This document shows positions 7,370-15,262 of a stretch of 64,000 nucleotides of DNA, in pieces (the first letter of the stretch is position 1; every line of letters starts with the position of its first letter). The notes beneath the pieces were generated by a model. The model was not told the DNA's origin, ran no database searches, and was given only the letters and a program-made list of their open reading frames with translations. Source of the stretch: Bordetella petrii (GTDB lineage Bacteria; Pseudomonadota; Gammaproteobacteria; Burkholderiales; Burkholderiaceae_B); contig NZ_JAFMZZ010000001.1 in NCBI RefSeq assembly GCF_017356245.1, positions 2,023,489-2,087,488 of the forward strand, read 5' to 3'. The position numbers and the translations under genes were made by a program.

Positions 7370-9462
7370 AGGTCGGTAATGCGGGTTTCGTCAGGCGAGG
7401 AATACAGGTCGATGACACGGCAGTCGCCGCACATTTTCAGGCGTTCGAGCGCCGCCCCCTGGAACATGGCGTGGCCGCCCAGCCGCTGCAGCATGGCGTC
7501 GATGCCCTTCTGGGTGCCGAAGGCCTTGCCGCAGCGCACGCAATGGAAAGGCTGGGTTTCATTGAGCACCACGGCCTCTTTGCGGCGTTCGGACAGCAGC
7601 AGGCGCGGCACCAGCTGGATGGCATCTTCGGGGCAGGTTTTTTCGCACAGCCCGCATTGCACGCAATTCTTTTCGATGAAACGCAGCTGCGGAAGTTGCG
7701 GATTGTCTTGCAGCGCCTGGGCCGGGCAGGCGCTGACACAGCTCATGCACAGCGTACAGGCCTGGGTATCGACCGCCACCGCGCCAAACGGCGCGCCGGC
7801 CCCGGGCGCGCCCGCCGGCAGGGCGATGGCCGGCGGCAGCGGCCCGGGCGCCTGGGCCGTCAGGTGGTCCAGGGCCAGGGCCAGGGTGGCGCGCTTCTCG
7901 GGCGCCGCCGCGAAGCGCGCCGGCCGGGCCGGCACACGCGGAGACTGCGCCGCGATGTTCTGCAGGTGGGTGTCCAGGGCGTCGGCGGTATCGGCGCGCA
8001 GGATGTGCAGATGCGTGCCGGCATAGCCCAGTCCGTTCAGGATGGCCTGCGCGGTTTCCATCTGGGCGGCCAGCGCATCCAGGTACTGCGGCGCCTCTTC
8101 GCCGGTGACCAGCACGGCCACCTGCGCGGCGCCGAAGGCCACGCACGACAGCCACAGGTCGGCGCCCAGGCTGGCCACGTGCCACAGGGCCACCGGAATC
8201 ACATTGGCCGGCACGCCGTGCGCCAGCTTGAGCTGCGCGGCGCGGCCCAGTGTTTCCACCAGGCGCTGGCCGCCCTGCTGGCTGTGCAGCAGCAGCACCG
8301 CGTCGCGCCCGCCGGCCTGGGCGTAGGTGGACAACAGCGTGCGCAGCTTATGGCCCTGGTCGGGGTTGCGCGGATACGTATAGGCCATGGCCCCGGACGG
8401 GCACACGGTGGTGCAGGCCCCGCACCCGGCGCACAAGTGCGGATCGACCACGATCTGCTGGCGATGCGCGTCGCTGCGGATGGCCTCGGCCGAACAGACA
8501 TCGACACAGGCGTTGCAGCCGATGGTTTCGTTGCGGCTGTGCGCGCACAGCGACTGCTTGTAGTCGAAGAACCGGGGCTTTTCGAATTCGCCCACCATGT
8601 CGCGCAGCTTGAGCAGCGTGCCGGGGTCGCGGCCGTCCCAGGTGAAATAGCCCTGCGGCGGTTCGTGGCGGCGGATCTGCGGGGTGGCGCCCAGGTCGAG
8701 CACCAGGTCGTACTGTTCGGTTAGCTGGCGGGGCGGGCGCTGGAAATCGATGGCGCCCGCCACCGTACAGGACGCCACGCAGTCGCGATGCGAGGTACAT
8801 CGTTCGCGGTCGACCTGGTAGTCGAAGCCGATGGCGCCTTCGGGACAGGCGGCCAGGCAGGCATTGCAGCGGGTGCACAGGTCGAGGTCGATGGGGTTGT
8901 CTTGCGACCAGGCCAGCTCGAACGCGCCGAGCCGCCCCCGCAGGCGTTCCAGCCGGCCGGCCAGCACCGGATGGCGGCGCGCCTGGGCGCCGCCATCGCG
9001 GCCTTCGCCCTGCACGAACAGCGTCACCTGCAGCACATCGTCGAGCAAGGCGGCGGCCTGCTCGGCGCGGTCGAGCGGGCCGATGATCAGCAGGCGGCCC
9101 GCGCTGCGGTACGTAACCGTGGCGACCGGGTCGGGGTCGGGCAGGTGCGCCGCCGCCAGCAGGGCGGCCAGCTTGGGCATGGCCTGGGCGGCGTCGCGGC
9201 TCCAGCCGCCGGTTTCACGGATATTGACGAAGCGCACCGGCGCCACGGCGCCTTCGGTGGCGCGGCCCAGTTCGCCGAACAGGCGCTGTTCTTGCGTACA
9301 GGCCACCACCACCGGCCCGGTGCCGCGAATGGCCTGCTGGAAATCGCCGGCCTGGCTGCGGCACAGCAGGGAATGCGGCGCCAGCGGCTCGCCCAGCGCG
9401 CGGCCCAGTTCGTCGGGGGCCAGCGGCATGGTGCGGTTGCAGTCGCAGATCAGCGTGGTCAT
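7366..9462 (-). CDS. multi-cluster 4Fe-4S ferredoxin protein of formate dehydrogenase loci
   Basis: 698 residues, cytoplasmic, with no signal peptide or clear membrane helix. Cysteine motifs for several [4Fe-4S] clusters are spread along it: CTRCNACLAACP near residue 195, CTSHRDCVASCT near 222, CNACVDVCS near 318, CAGCGACTTVCP near 342, CTLCMSCVSACP near 572 and CVQCGLCEKTCP near 604, plus a CxxC in HCVRCGKAFG. An N-terminal CDCN motif and the central VLLLHSQQGGQ region are unassigned. Similar proteins accompany fdh genes in betaproteobacteria. The electron partner is not known; it could connect formate oxidation to a soluble acceptor or help cofactor maturation. It overlaps the chaperone gene by 4 nt. 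Confidence 0.85.
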   Translation of the reverse strand: MTTLICDCNRTMPLAPDELGRALGEPLAPHSLLCRSQAGDFQQAIRGTGPVVVACTQEQRLFGELGRATEGAVAPVRFVNIRETGGWSRDAAQAMPKLAALLAAAHLPDPDPVATVTYRSAGRLLIIGPLDRAEQAAALLDDVLQVTLFVQGEGRDGGAQARRHPVLAGRLERLRGRLGAFELAWSQDNPIDLDLCTRCNACLAACPEGAIGFDYQVDRERCTSHRDCVASCTVAGAIDFQRPPRQLTEQYDLVLDLGATPQIRRHEPPQGYFTWDGRDPGTLLKLRDMVGEFEKPRFFDYKQSLCAHSRNETIGCNACVDVCSAEAIRSDAHRQQIVVDPHLCAGCGACTTVCPSGAMAYTYPRNPDQGHKLRTLLSTYAQAGGRDAVLLLHSQQGGQRLVETLGRAAQLKLAHGVPANVIPVALWHVASLGADLWLSCVAFGAAQVAVLVTGEEAPQYLDALAAQMETAQAILNGLGYAGTHLHILRADTADALDTHLQNIAAQSPRVPARPARFAAAPEKRATLALALDHLTAQAPGPLPPAIALPAGAPGAGAPFGAVAVDTQACTLCMSCVSACPAQALQDNPQLPQLRFIEKNCVQCGLCEKTCPEDAIQLVPRLLLSERRKEAVVLNETQPFHCVRCGKAFGTQKGIDAMLQRLGGHAMFQGAALERLKMCGDCRVIDLYSSPDETRITDL

Positions 9463-9486
9463 GGGTGGGGTCGCATAAAAGGAAGC

Positions 9487-10086
9487 CTAGCCTTGCCGGC
9501 GCGCTGCGGCCTGGCCTGGCGCCGCGGCGGCGGAATCGGATTCGCGGCCGGGTTCGGCGTCGGCGGCGGGATCGGGAACAGGCGCGTCCGCCGACTGGGC
9601 CGTGGCCGTGGGCGGATCGGACGGAACTTGCGTTTGCGGCGGCACGGCGGCCCGGCCGTCCGGCGCATCGTCGGGGGATTCAAGCATCGCCAGCGCCTGC
9701 GCGCTGGCCAGGCGGCGCAGCATCGGCGCCGGCAGCGCTTCCATGCGCGAGTAGTCGTCGATGTAGGTGTCCAGCCCGTCCATCACGTTGTAGTGCGGAT
9801 CGGCAAACAGCTTTTTCAGGGCGGCGTTCTTGACATCGGGCGCCACCTGCCGCGCCACGAAAGGCGCGAAATCGGATTCCGGGGTCAGCGCCCGCACGTC
9901 GTCGAGCGTAAGAGGCGGCGGTTCGTCGGGCGTCTGGCCAGGCGCCGCGGCGGCCCCGGCATCGGCGGGCGCGGCTGCCGGGGTATCGGGCGGCGCCGCA
10001 TCGTCGGGCGCCTGCCCGGTGCGGGCCCGCACCTTGCGGCGCGACCAGCGGCGCAGGAAGCCGTCGTCGTGCTCGGGGGCTGTCAT
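9487..10086 (-). CDS. DUF3306 domain protein
   Basis: 199 residues. The conserved part is the first 135 residues: an N-terminal GFLRRWSRRK motif, then LTLDDVRALTPESDFAPFVA, then VKNAALKKLFADPHYNVMDGLDTYIDDYS. This matches DUF3306, found almost only beside formate dehydrogenase genes together with DUF3305. The last 60 residues are Ala/Pro/Asp-rich low complexity, as is the stretch from about 25 to 60. The function is unknown. The ATG at 10084-10086 overlaps the DUF3305 stop as ATGA; the polyferredoxin gene follows after 24 nt. Confidence 0.88.
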   Translation of the reverse strand: MTAPEHDDGFLRRWSRRKVRARTGQAPDDAAPPDTPAAAPADAGAAAAPGQTPDEPPPLTLDDVRALTPESDFAPFVARQVAPDVKNAALKKLFADPHYNVMDGLDTYIDDYSRMEALPAPMLRRLASAQALAMLESPDDAPDGRAAVPPQTQVPSDPPTATAQSADAPVPDPAADAEPGRESDSAAAAPGQAAARRQG

Positions 10087-10643
10087 GACGACCCTTCGCC
10101 ACCGAATTTCTTCAGGGTGGACACCGATGCCGGATTGCCGAAGCGGTCTTGCAGCGACTGGAAGCTGGCCGGGCGCTTGCGGCGCTTGGGCTCGGGCACG
10201 TAGTGCGCGGCAATGAACGCATTCAGCCAATCGATGATCACGGGCGGCGCCGGCACCTGCTCGACGGTTTCCTGGGCGTCGAGCCAGCGGCCGGCGTCGT
10301 GATAGCTGAGCGTGACGATGGCGGGCCGCGCGCGCGGCTCGCCGCCGTCTTCGGGTTCGTGCATGCGCCACAGCACGAACCAGCACGGCGCCGGCGTAGT
10401 GGCATTGAGCACGTAGCCTTCGGCGTCGTCTTTGAACAGCCGCACGGTGTAGCCCGGATGCAGCCAGCGTTCTTGCGACTCGTCTTTATAAAGCAGGCGC
10501 TCGGCCGTGCCGAACGCGGCCTCGTTGGTGACGACGTCGTCGAGCACCCAGCGCCATTCCTGCCAGCGCCGCATCGGCCCGGTGATGCGCTCTTTGCGCA
10601 TCACCACGGCAACGTCCAGGCTGATGGGCAGGGATTCGCTCAT
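10083..10643 (-). CDS. DUF3305 domain protein
   Basis: 186 residues. Typical DUF3305 features are visible: an early [15 protein letters not shown] strand, W-x-x-W-R-W, then [16 protein letters not shown] and a Trp-rich segment WFVLWRM. The C-terminal basic tail ([19 protein letters not shown]) recurs in the family. It is soluble, has no signal peptide, and its function is unknown. It is encoded with DUF3306 and formate dehydrogenase in many betaproteobacteria, which suggests a role in biogenesis of the enzyme. The start at 10641-10643 lies 14 nt after the mrp stop, so the operon may begin with mrp. Confidence 0.87.
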   Translation of the reverse strand: MSESLPISLDVAVVMRKERITGPMRRWQEWRWVLDDVVTNEAAFGTAERLLYKDESQERWLHPGYTVRLFKDDAEGYVLNATTPAPCWFVLWRMHEPEDGGEPRARPAIVTLSYHDAGRWLDAQETVEQVPAPPVIIDWLNAFIAAHYVPEPKRRKRPASFQSLQDRFGNPASVSTLKKFGGEGSS

Positions 10644-10657
10644 GGCATGCTGCCCGG

Positions 10658-11746
10658 CTAGGTGGTCCGGCTGATGGAAATGGCGGACAGCTTGGCGGAA
10701 TGGTCGCGGGCCATGGCCGCCACCGACACCGCCACCTGGCGGGCCACGGCCTTGTACAGGCCGGCCACCTCGCCGTCGGGGTCGGCCACCACCGAGGGCT
10801 GGCCGCTGTCGGCCTGCAGGCGGATGTTGATGTCGAGCGGCAGCGCGCCCAGATAGGCCAGGTTGTAGTCCGCCGCCATTTTCTTGCCTCCGCCCGCGCC
10901 GAATATGTGTTCGGCGTGACCGCACTGGCTACAGACATGCACCGCCATGTTTTCGACCACGCCCAGGATCGGTACCCCGACCTTTTCGAACATTTTGACC
11001 CCCTTTCGCGCATCCAGCAAGGCGATGTCCTGGGGCGTGGTGACGATGACCGCGCCGGTGACGGGCACCTTCTGGCTGAGCGACAGGTGGATGTCGCCCG
11101 TGCCGGGCGGCATGTCGACCACCAGGTAGTCGAGGTCTTTCCAGTTGGTCTGGCGCAGCAGCTGTTCGAGCGCCTGCACCGCCATGGGACCGCGCCAGAT
11201 CATGGCTTCGTCGGAATCGACCAGGAACCCGATGGACATGACCTGCACGCCGTAGTTTTCGAGCGGTTCCATGGTGTTGCCGTCTTCGCTTTGCGGGCGC
11301 GCGTCGATACCCATCATGAGCGACTGGCTGGGGCCGTAGATGTCGGCATCGAGCAGGCCCACCCGCGCGCCTTCGGCGGCCAGCGCCAGCGCCAGGTTGA
11401 CGGCGGTGGTGCTCTTGCCCACCCCGCCCTTGCCCGAGGCCACGGCGATCACGTTCTTGATATTGGGCAGCAGGGCCACGCCGCGCTGCGCCGAGTGCGG
11501 CACGATGACCGAGCGCAGGTTGACCGAGACATTGCCCACGCCGGGCACGCCGCGGGCGGCGGCGATCAGGGCGGTGCGCAGGGCCGGAATCTGGCTTTTG
11601 GCGGGATAGCCGAGTTCGACGTCGAAGGCGACGTCGCCGCCGTCGATCTGGAGATTCTTGACCGCCTTGGGGCCGGCCAGGGGCTTGCCCGTGTTGGGAT
11701 CGATGACGGCCTGCAAGGCCTGCAGCAAGAGTTCGGAAGCGACCAT
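10658..11746 (-). CDS. mrp: Mrp/ApbC iron-sulfur cluster carrier ATPase
   Basis: 362 residues, the usual length. An N-terminal DUF59-type domain (about residues 1-85) precedes a deviant Walker A P-loop ([12 protein letters not shown], about residue 105) and the switch region [10 protein letters not shown]. The C-terminal CSQCGH motif binds a bridging [4Fe-4S] cluster in the homodimer. The protein carries and transfers Fe-S clusters to apoproteins in the cytoplasm. Its place upstream of the fdh genes, whose products contain many clusters, fits that job, though mrp is also a general housekeeping gene. The ATG at 11744-11746 was chosen by family length; the frame stays open far upstream. Confidence 0.94.
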   Translation of the reverse strand: MVASELLLQALQAVIDPNTGKPLAGPKAVKNLQIDGGDVAFDVELGYPAKSQIPALRTALIAAARGVPGVGNVSVNLRSVIVPHSAQRGVALLPNIKNVIAVASGKGGVGKSTTAVNLALALAAEGARVGLLDADIYGPSQSLMMGIDARPQSEDGNTMEPLENYGVQVMSIGFLVDSDEAMIWRGPMAVQALEQLLRQTNWKDLDYLVVDMPPGTGDIHLSLSQKVPVTGAVIVTTPQDIALLDARKGVKMFEKVGVPILGVVENMAVHVCSQCGHAEHIFGAGGGKKMAADYNLAYLGALPLDINIRLQADSGQPSVVADPDGEVAGLYKAVARQVAVSVAAMARDHSAKLSAISISRTT

Positions 11747-11782
11747 GGGGTCTTGTGCGTGGAAGTCGGAAAAAGGAAAAAT

Positions 11783-11813
11783 GGCCGCCGCGGCGGCCGT
11801 CCGATCCATCTTA
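11783..11813 (-). promoter_or_regulatory. possible mrp -10 element and leader palindrome
   Basis: Read on the minus strand, TAAGAT (11808-11813) is a fair -10 hexamer for mrp; I see no convincing -35. Just downstream, a perfect 16-bp palindrome (GGCCGCCG followed by CGGCGGCC, 11783-11798) lies in the predicted 5' leader and would form a hairpin. The whole mrp-mobA gap (11747-11929) is otherwise unremarkable. Confidence 0.35.
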
Positions 11814-11878
11814 GCAGAGCGCTTTGCGCTGCCGCAGAAGGCCCGCCGTGCGCCCGCGGAACTGCCGCCGGGCTGGTC

Positions 11879-11884
11879 TATACT
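11879..11884 (+). promoter_or_regulatory. possible -10 element for mobA-moeA-mobB
   Basis: TATACT lies about 45 nt before the mobA start codon and matches the sigma-70 -10 consensus at five of six positions. No good -35 box is seen at 16-18 nt, so the site is only a candidate. Confidence 0.35.
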
Positions 11885-11929
11885 GGCCGCCATACCACGC
11901 TGTTTAACGCGGCTTTCCCATCGCATCCC

Positions 11930-12517
11930 ATGATCGACAAAACCGACATCACGGGCCTGATTCTCGCGGGCGGGCGCGGCAGCCGCATGGGCGGCGTCGA
12001 CAAGGGCCTGCAGAACTACCAGGGCATTCCCATGGCCATGCATGCCTTGCTGCGGCTGTCGCCGCAGGTGGGCCAGGCTATGATCAACGCCAACCGCAAC
12101 CTGGGCGCCTACGAAGCCATGGGCGTGCCGGTATGGCCCGACACCCTGCCCGATTTCGCCGGCCCCCTGGCCGGGCTGGCGGCGGGCCTGGAACGCTGCG
12201 AAACCCGCTATCTGGCCACCGTGCCCTGCGACAGCCCGCGCTTTCCGCTCGACCTGGTCGAGCGCCTGGCCGGCGAACTGGCCGGGCACGACGCCGACAT
12301 CGCCATGGCCGCCACGCTGCAGAACGGCCAGCTGCGCACCCAGCCGGTGTTCTGCCTGATGAAGACCTCGCTGCTGCCCAGCCTGCTGGCCTTCCTGCAA
12401 AGCGGGCAGCGCAAGATCGACGCCTGGACGGCCATGCACCGCTGCGTCGAGGTGCGCTTCGACGATGCGCCGGCCTTCGCCGGCGCCAACACGCTGGCCG
12501 AACTGCAACAGCTATGA
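11930..12517 (+). CDS. mobA: MobA, molybdenum cofactor guanylyltransferase
   Basis: 195 residues. The nucleotidyltransferase signature [18 protein letters not shown] starts near residue 10, followed by [17 protein letters not shown] and [10 protein letters not shown] (the metal-binding Asp region). MobA joins GMP from GTP to Mo-molybdopterin to make the MGD cofactor that formate dehydrogenase needs. The start ATG is at 11930. The stop overlaps the moeA start (ATGA at 12514-12517), so mobA, moeA and mobB form one operon, divergent from the mrp-fdh genes. Confidence 0.95.
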   Translation: MIDKTDITGLILAGGRGSRMGGVDKGLQNYQGIPMAMHALLRLSPQVGQAMINANRNLGAYEAMGVPVWPDTLPDFAGPLAGLAAGLERCETRYLATVPCDSPRFPLDLVERLAGELAGHDADIAMAATLQNGQLRTQPVFCLMKTSLLPSLLAFLQSGQRKIDAWTAMHRCVEVRFDDAPAFAGANTLAELQQL

Positions 12518-13806
12518 CCCGCCCCCTGCCTCCCAGCCTCGCTTCCATCGCCTCGTGCATCAGCGGCTACGACCCGGCCGCCCTGCCGGTGGCCCAGGCC
12601 CGCGCCTTCATCGACCAGCTCGTGCCGCGCGTGCGCGCCGCCGAAATGCTGCCGCTGCGCTCGGCCCTGGGCCGCGTGCTGGCCAGCGACGTGGTCTCGC
12701 ACCTGAATGTGCCCGCGCACGACAATTCCGCCATGGACGGCTACGCCTTCGCCGGGCGCGACCTGGCCGGCGATGCCGACACGGTGCTGCAGGTGGCCGG
12801 CAGCGGGCTGGCCGGCACGCCGTTCAGCGGCCAGGCGGGCGCGGGCCAATGCGTGCGCATCATGACCGGCGCGGTCATGCCCGCCGGGCTGGACACCGTC
12901 ATCCCGCAAGAATTCGTGCGCCAGGACGGCGACCGCATCGTCATTCCCGCCGGCGCCGTGCGCGCCGGCGACAACCGCCGCCTGGCCGGCGAAGACCTGG
13001 CCATGGGCGATGCCGCCCTGGCCGCCGGCCGGATACTGCGGCCCGCCGACATCGGCATGCTGGCCTCGCTGGGGCGCGCCGAAGTCCCGGTGCTGCGGCG
13101 CCTGCGCGTGGCGTTCTTTTCCACCGGCAACGAACTGCGCTCCATCGGCGAGCCGCTCGACGAAGGCAGCGTGTACGACAGCAATCGCTACACCCTGCAT
13201 TGCATGCTGCAGCGCCTGGGCGTGGACATCATCGACCTGGGCGTGGTGCGCGACGACCCGCAGGCGCTGGCCGAGGCCTTCGCCACGGCCGCCGCCAATG
13301 CCGACGCGGTCATTACTTCGGGCGGGGTCAGCGTAGGCGAGGCCGACCACACCAAGACCGTCATGGCGCAGCTGGGCGACGTGCTGTTCTGGCGCATCGC
13401 CATGCGGCCGGGCCGGCCCATGGCCATTGGCCGCATCCACGCCGAACACGGCGACGCCATCCTGTTCGGCCTGCCAGGCAACCCGGTGGCCGTGATGGTC
13501 ACGTTCTACGCACTGGTGCGCGACGCCCTTCTGGCCATGGCCGGCGCCACGCCGCAGCCGCTGCCGCTGTTGCGCTGCGCCGCCGCGCGCCCCATCCGCA
13601 AGAAGCCCGGCCGCACCGAGTACCAGCGCGCCATCGTCACGCCGGCGCCCGACGGCGGCTGGCAGGCCAGCACCACCGGGTCGCAGGGTTCGGGTATCTT
13701 GCGCAGCATGAGCCAGGCCAACGGCCTGATGGTGCTGCACCACGAACAGGGCGATGTCGCGGCGGGGCAGCTGGTCGATGTCCTGCCCTTCGAAGGCCTG
13801 ATCTGA
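12514..13806 (+). CDS. moeA: MoeA, molybdopterin molybdenumtransferase
   Basis: 430 residues, slightly longer than E. coli MoeA (411). Family motifs are present: [10 protein letters not shown] near residue 70, [11 protein letters not shown] near 112, [14 protein letters not shown] near 270 and [10 protein letters not shown] near 320. MoeA inserts molybdate into adenylylated molybdopterin. The C-terminal domain (from about 355) is complete. It overlaps mobA by 4 nt and is followed after 20 nt by mobB. Confidence 0.95.
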   Translation: MTRPLPPSLASIASCISGYDPAALPVAQARAFIDQLVPRVRAAEMLPLRSALGRVLASDVVSHLNVPAHDNSAMDGYAFAGRDLAGDADTVLQVAGSGLAGTPFSGQAGAGQCVRIMTGAVMPAGLDTVIPQEFVRQDGDRIVIPAGAVRAGDNRRLAGEDLAMGDAALAAGRILRPADIGMLASLGRAEVPVLRRLRVAFFSTGNELRSIGEPLDEGSVYDSNRYTLHCMLQRLGVDIIDLGVVRDDPQALAEAFATAAANADAVITSGGVSVGEADHTKTVMAQLGDVLFWRIAMRPGRPMAIGRIHAEHGDAILFGLPGNPVAVMVTFYALVRDALLAMAGATPQPLPLLRCAAARPIRKKPGRTEYQRAIVTPAPDGGWQASTTGSQGSGILRSMSQANGLMVLHHEQGDVAAGQLVDVLPFEGLI

Positions 13807-13826
13807 ACGCCTGTTACGAGCCCCGA

Positions 13827-14366
13827 ATGACAAGAATCATAGGCTTTGCCGGATGGAGCGGCGCGGGCAAGACCTCGCTGCTGACCAAGCTGATCCCCTG
13901 CCTGAAAGCGCGCGGCTACAGCGTGTCGACCCTGAAACACGCCCACCATGCGTTCGACATCGACACGCCGGGCAAAGACTCCCACCGGCACCGGGAATCG
14001 GGCGCCACCGAAGTGCTGGTGGCCTCGTCGGCGCGCTGGGCGCTGATGCACGAGCTGCGCGGCGCCACCGAGCCCGAACTGGGCGAACTGCTGGGCGCCA
14101 TGAGCCCGGTGGATTTCATCCTGGTCGAAGGCTTCAAGCGCAACGCCCACATCAAGATCGAAGTCCACCGGCAGGCCAATGATAAGCCCTGGCTGTACCC
14201 CGATGACCCCAGCATCGGCGCCATCGCCAGCGACGTCGCGCCCGACGGCGCGCCGCTGCCGCGCGTGCTGCTCGATGACACCGAAGCGGTAGCCGACCTG
14301 GTCGAGGTGCTGGCCTGGCCGCTGGATGTGGCGGTGGCGCGGCTGGCCGAACCCGCCGGCAAGTAA
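13827..14366 (+). CDS. mobB: MobB, molybdopterin-guanine dinucleotide biosynthesis GTP-binding protein
   Basis: 179 residues. The P-loop GWSGAGKTS is at residues 9-17, followed by the family's STLKHAHHAFDIDTPGKDSHRHRESG segment and FILVEGFKR. MobB binds GTP and interacts with MobA, and is thought to aid MGD formation or delivery; it is not essential in E. coli. It is the last gene of the Mo-cofactor operon. Just after its stop (14366-14378) lies a 13-nt match to one arm of the 62 kb copy of the paired-hairpin repeat. Confidence 0.93.
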   Translation: MTRIIGFAGWSGAGKTSLLTKLIPCLKARGYSVSTLKHAHHAFDIDTPGKDSHRHRESGATEVLVASSARWALMHELRGATEPELGELLGAMSPVDFILVEGFKRNAHIKIEVHRQANDKPWLYPDDPSIGAIASDVAPDGAPLPRVLLDDTEAVADLVEVLAWPLDVAVARLAEPAGK

Positions 14367-14451
14367 TATCTGACTTCCCTGTCCAAAAGTGGCAGTAAAG
14401 TACCTGCTGCGACAATCGCCTTCAGCAAATATCCCCGCGCGAGGAAGCCCC

Positions 14452-15213
14452 TTGAACTTCATTTTCCGTGGCAACGAACTGCTGGTGCACGAGGCCGGAC
14501 TGGATCTGCCTGACGCCGCCACCTGCGCCGTCCTGGGACTTCAGCCCGAGACCCTGCAGCAGGTATGGCTGGACAATCCGCAGATCCGCACGGTGCACGT
14601 GTCCGCCACGGCCGAAGCCCCGCCAGGCTATGCGTTCCGCAAGCTGCGCGCCCTGCTGGCCGACCTGGGCGAGCGCGCCGCGCTGGCCGGACGGGCCTTC
14701 CAGATTGCCGAATGGGCCCGCACCCACCGCTATTGCGGGGTGTGCGCCACGCCCATGCAGCCGGTGGGCCACGAATTCTGCATGCGCTGCCCGTCCTGCG
14801 GCATGTCGGCCTACCCGCGCATTTCGCCGGCCATGATGGTGCTGGTGCGCAAGGGCGACAGCATCCTGCTGGCGCGCCACGCCACCTATGCCACGGCCCG
14901 CCATACCGCCCTGGCGGGCTTCGTGGAAGCCGGCGAAAGCATCGAAGACGCCATCCACCGCGAAGTCATGGAAGAAGTCGGCCTGCGGGTCGACAGGCTG
15001 CAGTACTTCGGCAGCCAGTCGTGGCCGTTCCCGCATTCGCTGATGATCGCCTTCACCGCCGAATATGCCGGCGGCGAGATCCGCCTGCAGGCCGATGAAA
15101 TCGCCGAAGCGCGCTGGTACGGGCCGGGCGACACCCTGCCCGAGATCCCCATGCGCGAATCCATCGCGGGCAGCCTGGTGCGCGCCAACCTGCCGGCCGG
15201 CATCCGTTCCTGA
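14452..15213 (+). CDS. nudC: NudC, NAD(H) pyrophosphatase / RNA deNADding Nudix hydrolase
   Basis: 253 residues from a TTG start at 14452, chosen because GAGGAA (14441-14446) is well placed before it; a GTG at 14389 would add 21 residues but lacks a ribosome binding site. The zinc ribbon reads CGVCATPMQ then CMRCPSCG. The Nudix box GFVEAGESIEDAIHREVMEEVG is intact, followed by the NADH-pyrophosphatase signature in the variant form SQSWPFPHS. It hydrolyses NAD(H) to NMN(H) and AMP and can remove NAD caps from RNA. It is followed after 49 nt by the sulfatase gene. Confidence 0.93.
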   Translation: MNFIFRGNELLVHEAGLDLPDAATCAVLGLQPETLQQVWLDNPQIRTVHVSATAEAPPGYAFRKLRALLADLGERAALAGRAFQIAEWARTHRYCGVCATPMQPVGHEFCMRCPSCGMSAYPRISPAMMVLVRKGDSILLARHATYATARHTALAGFVEAGESIEDAIHREVMEEVGLRVDRLQYFGSQSWPFPHSLMIAFTAEYAGGEIRLQADEIAEARWYGPGDTLPEIPMRESIAGSLVRANLPAGIRS

Positions 15214-15262
15214 CCCAGCTGCGCCGCCCCGGCGCCTGGCGCCGGAGGCGGGGCCGAAGACT

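Noticed and set aside
14389..14451. GTG start for nudC giving 274 residues
   Set aside because: No ribosome binding site precedes it, while the TTG at 14452 has GAGGAA at proper spacing and gives the standard length.
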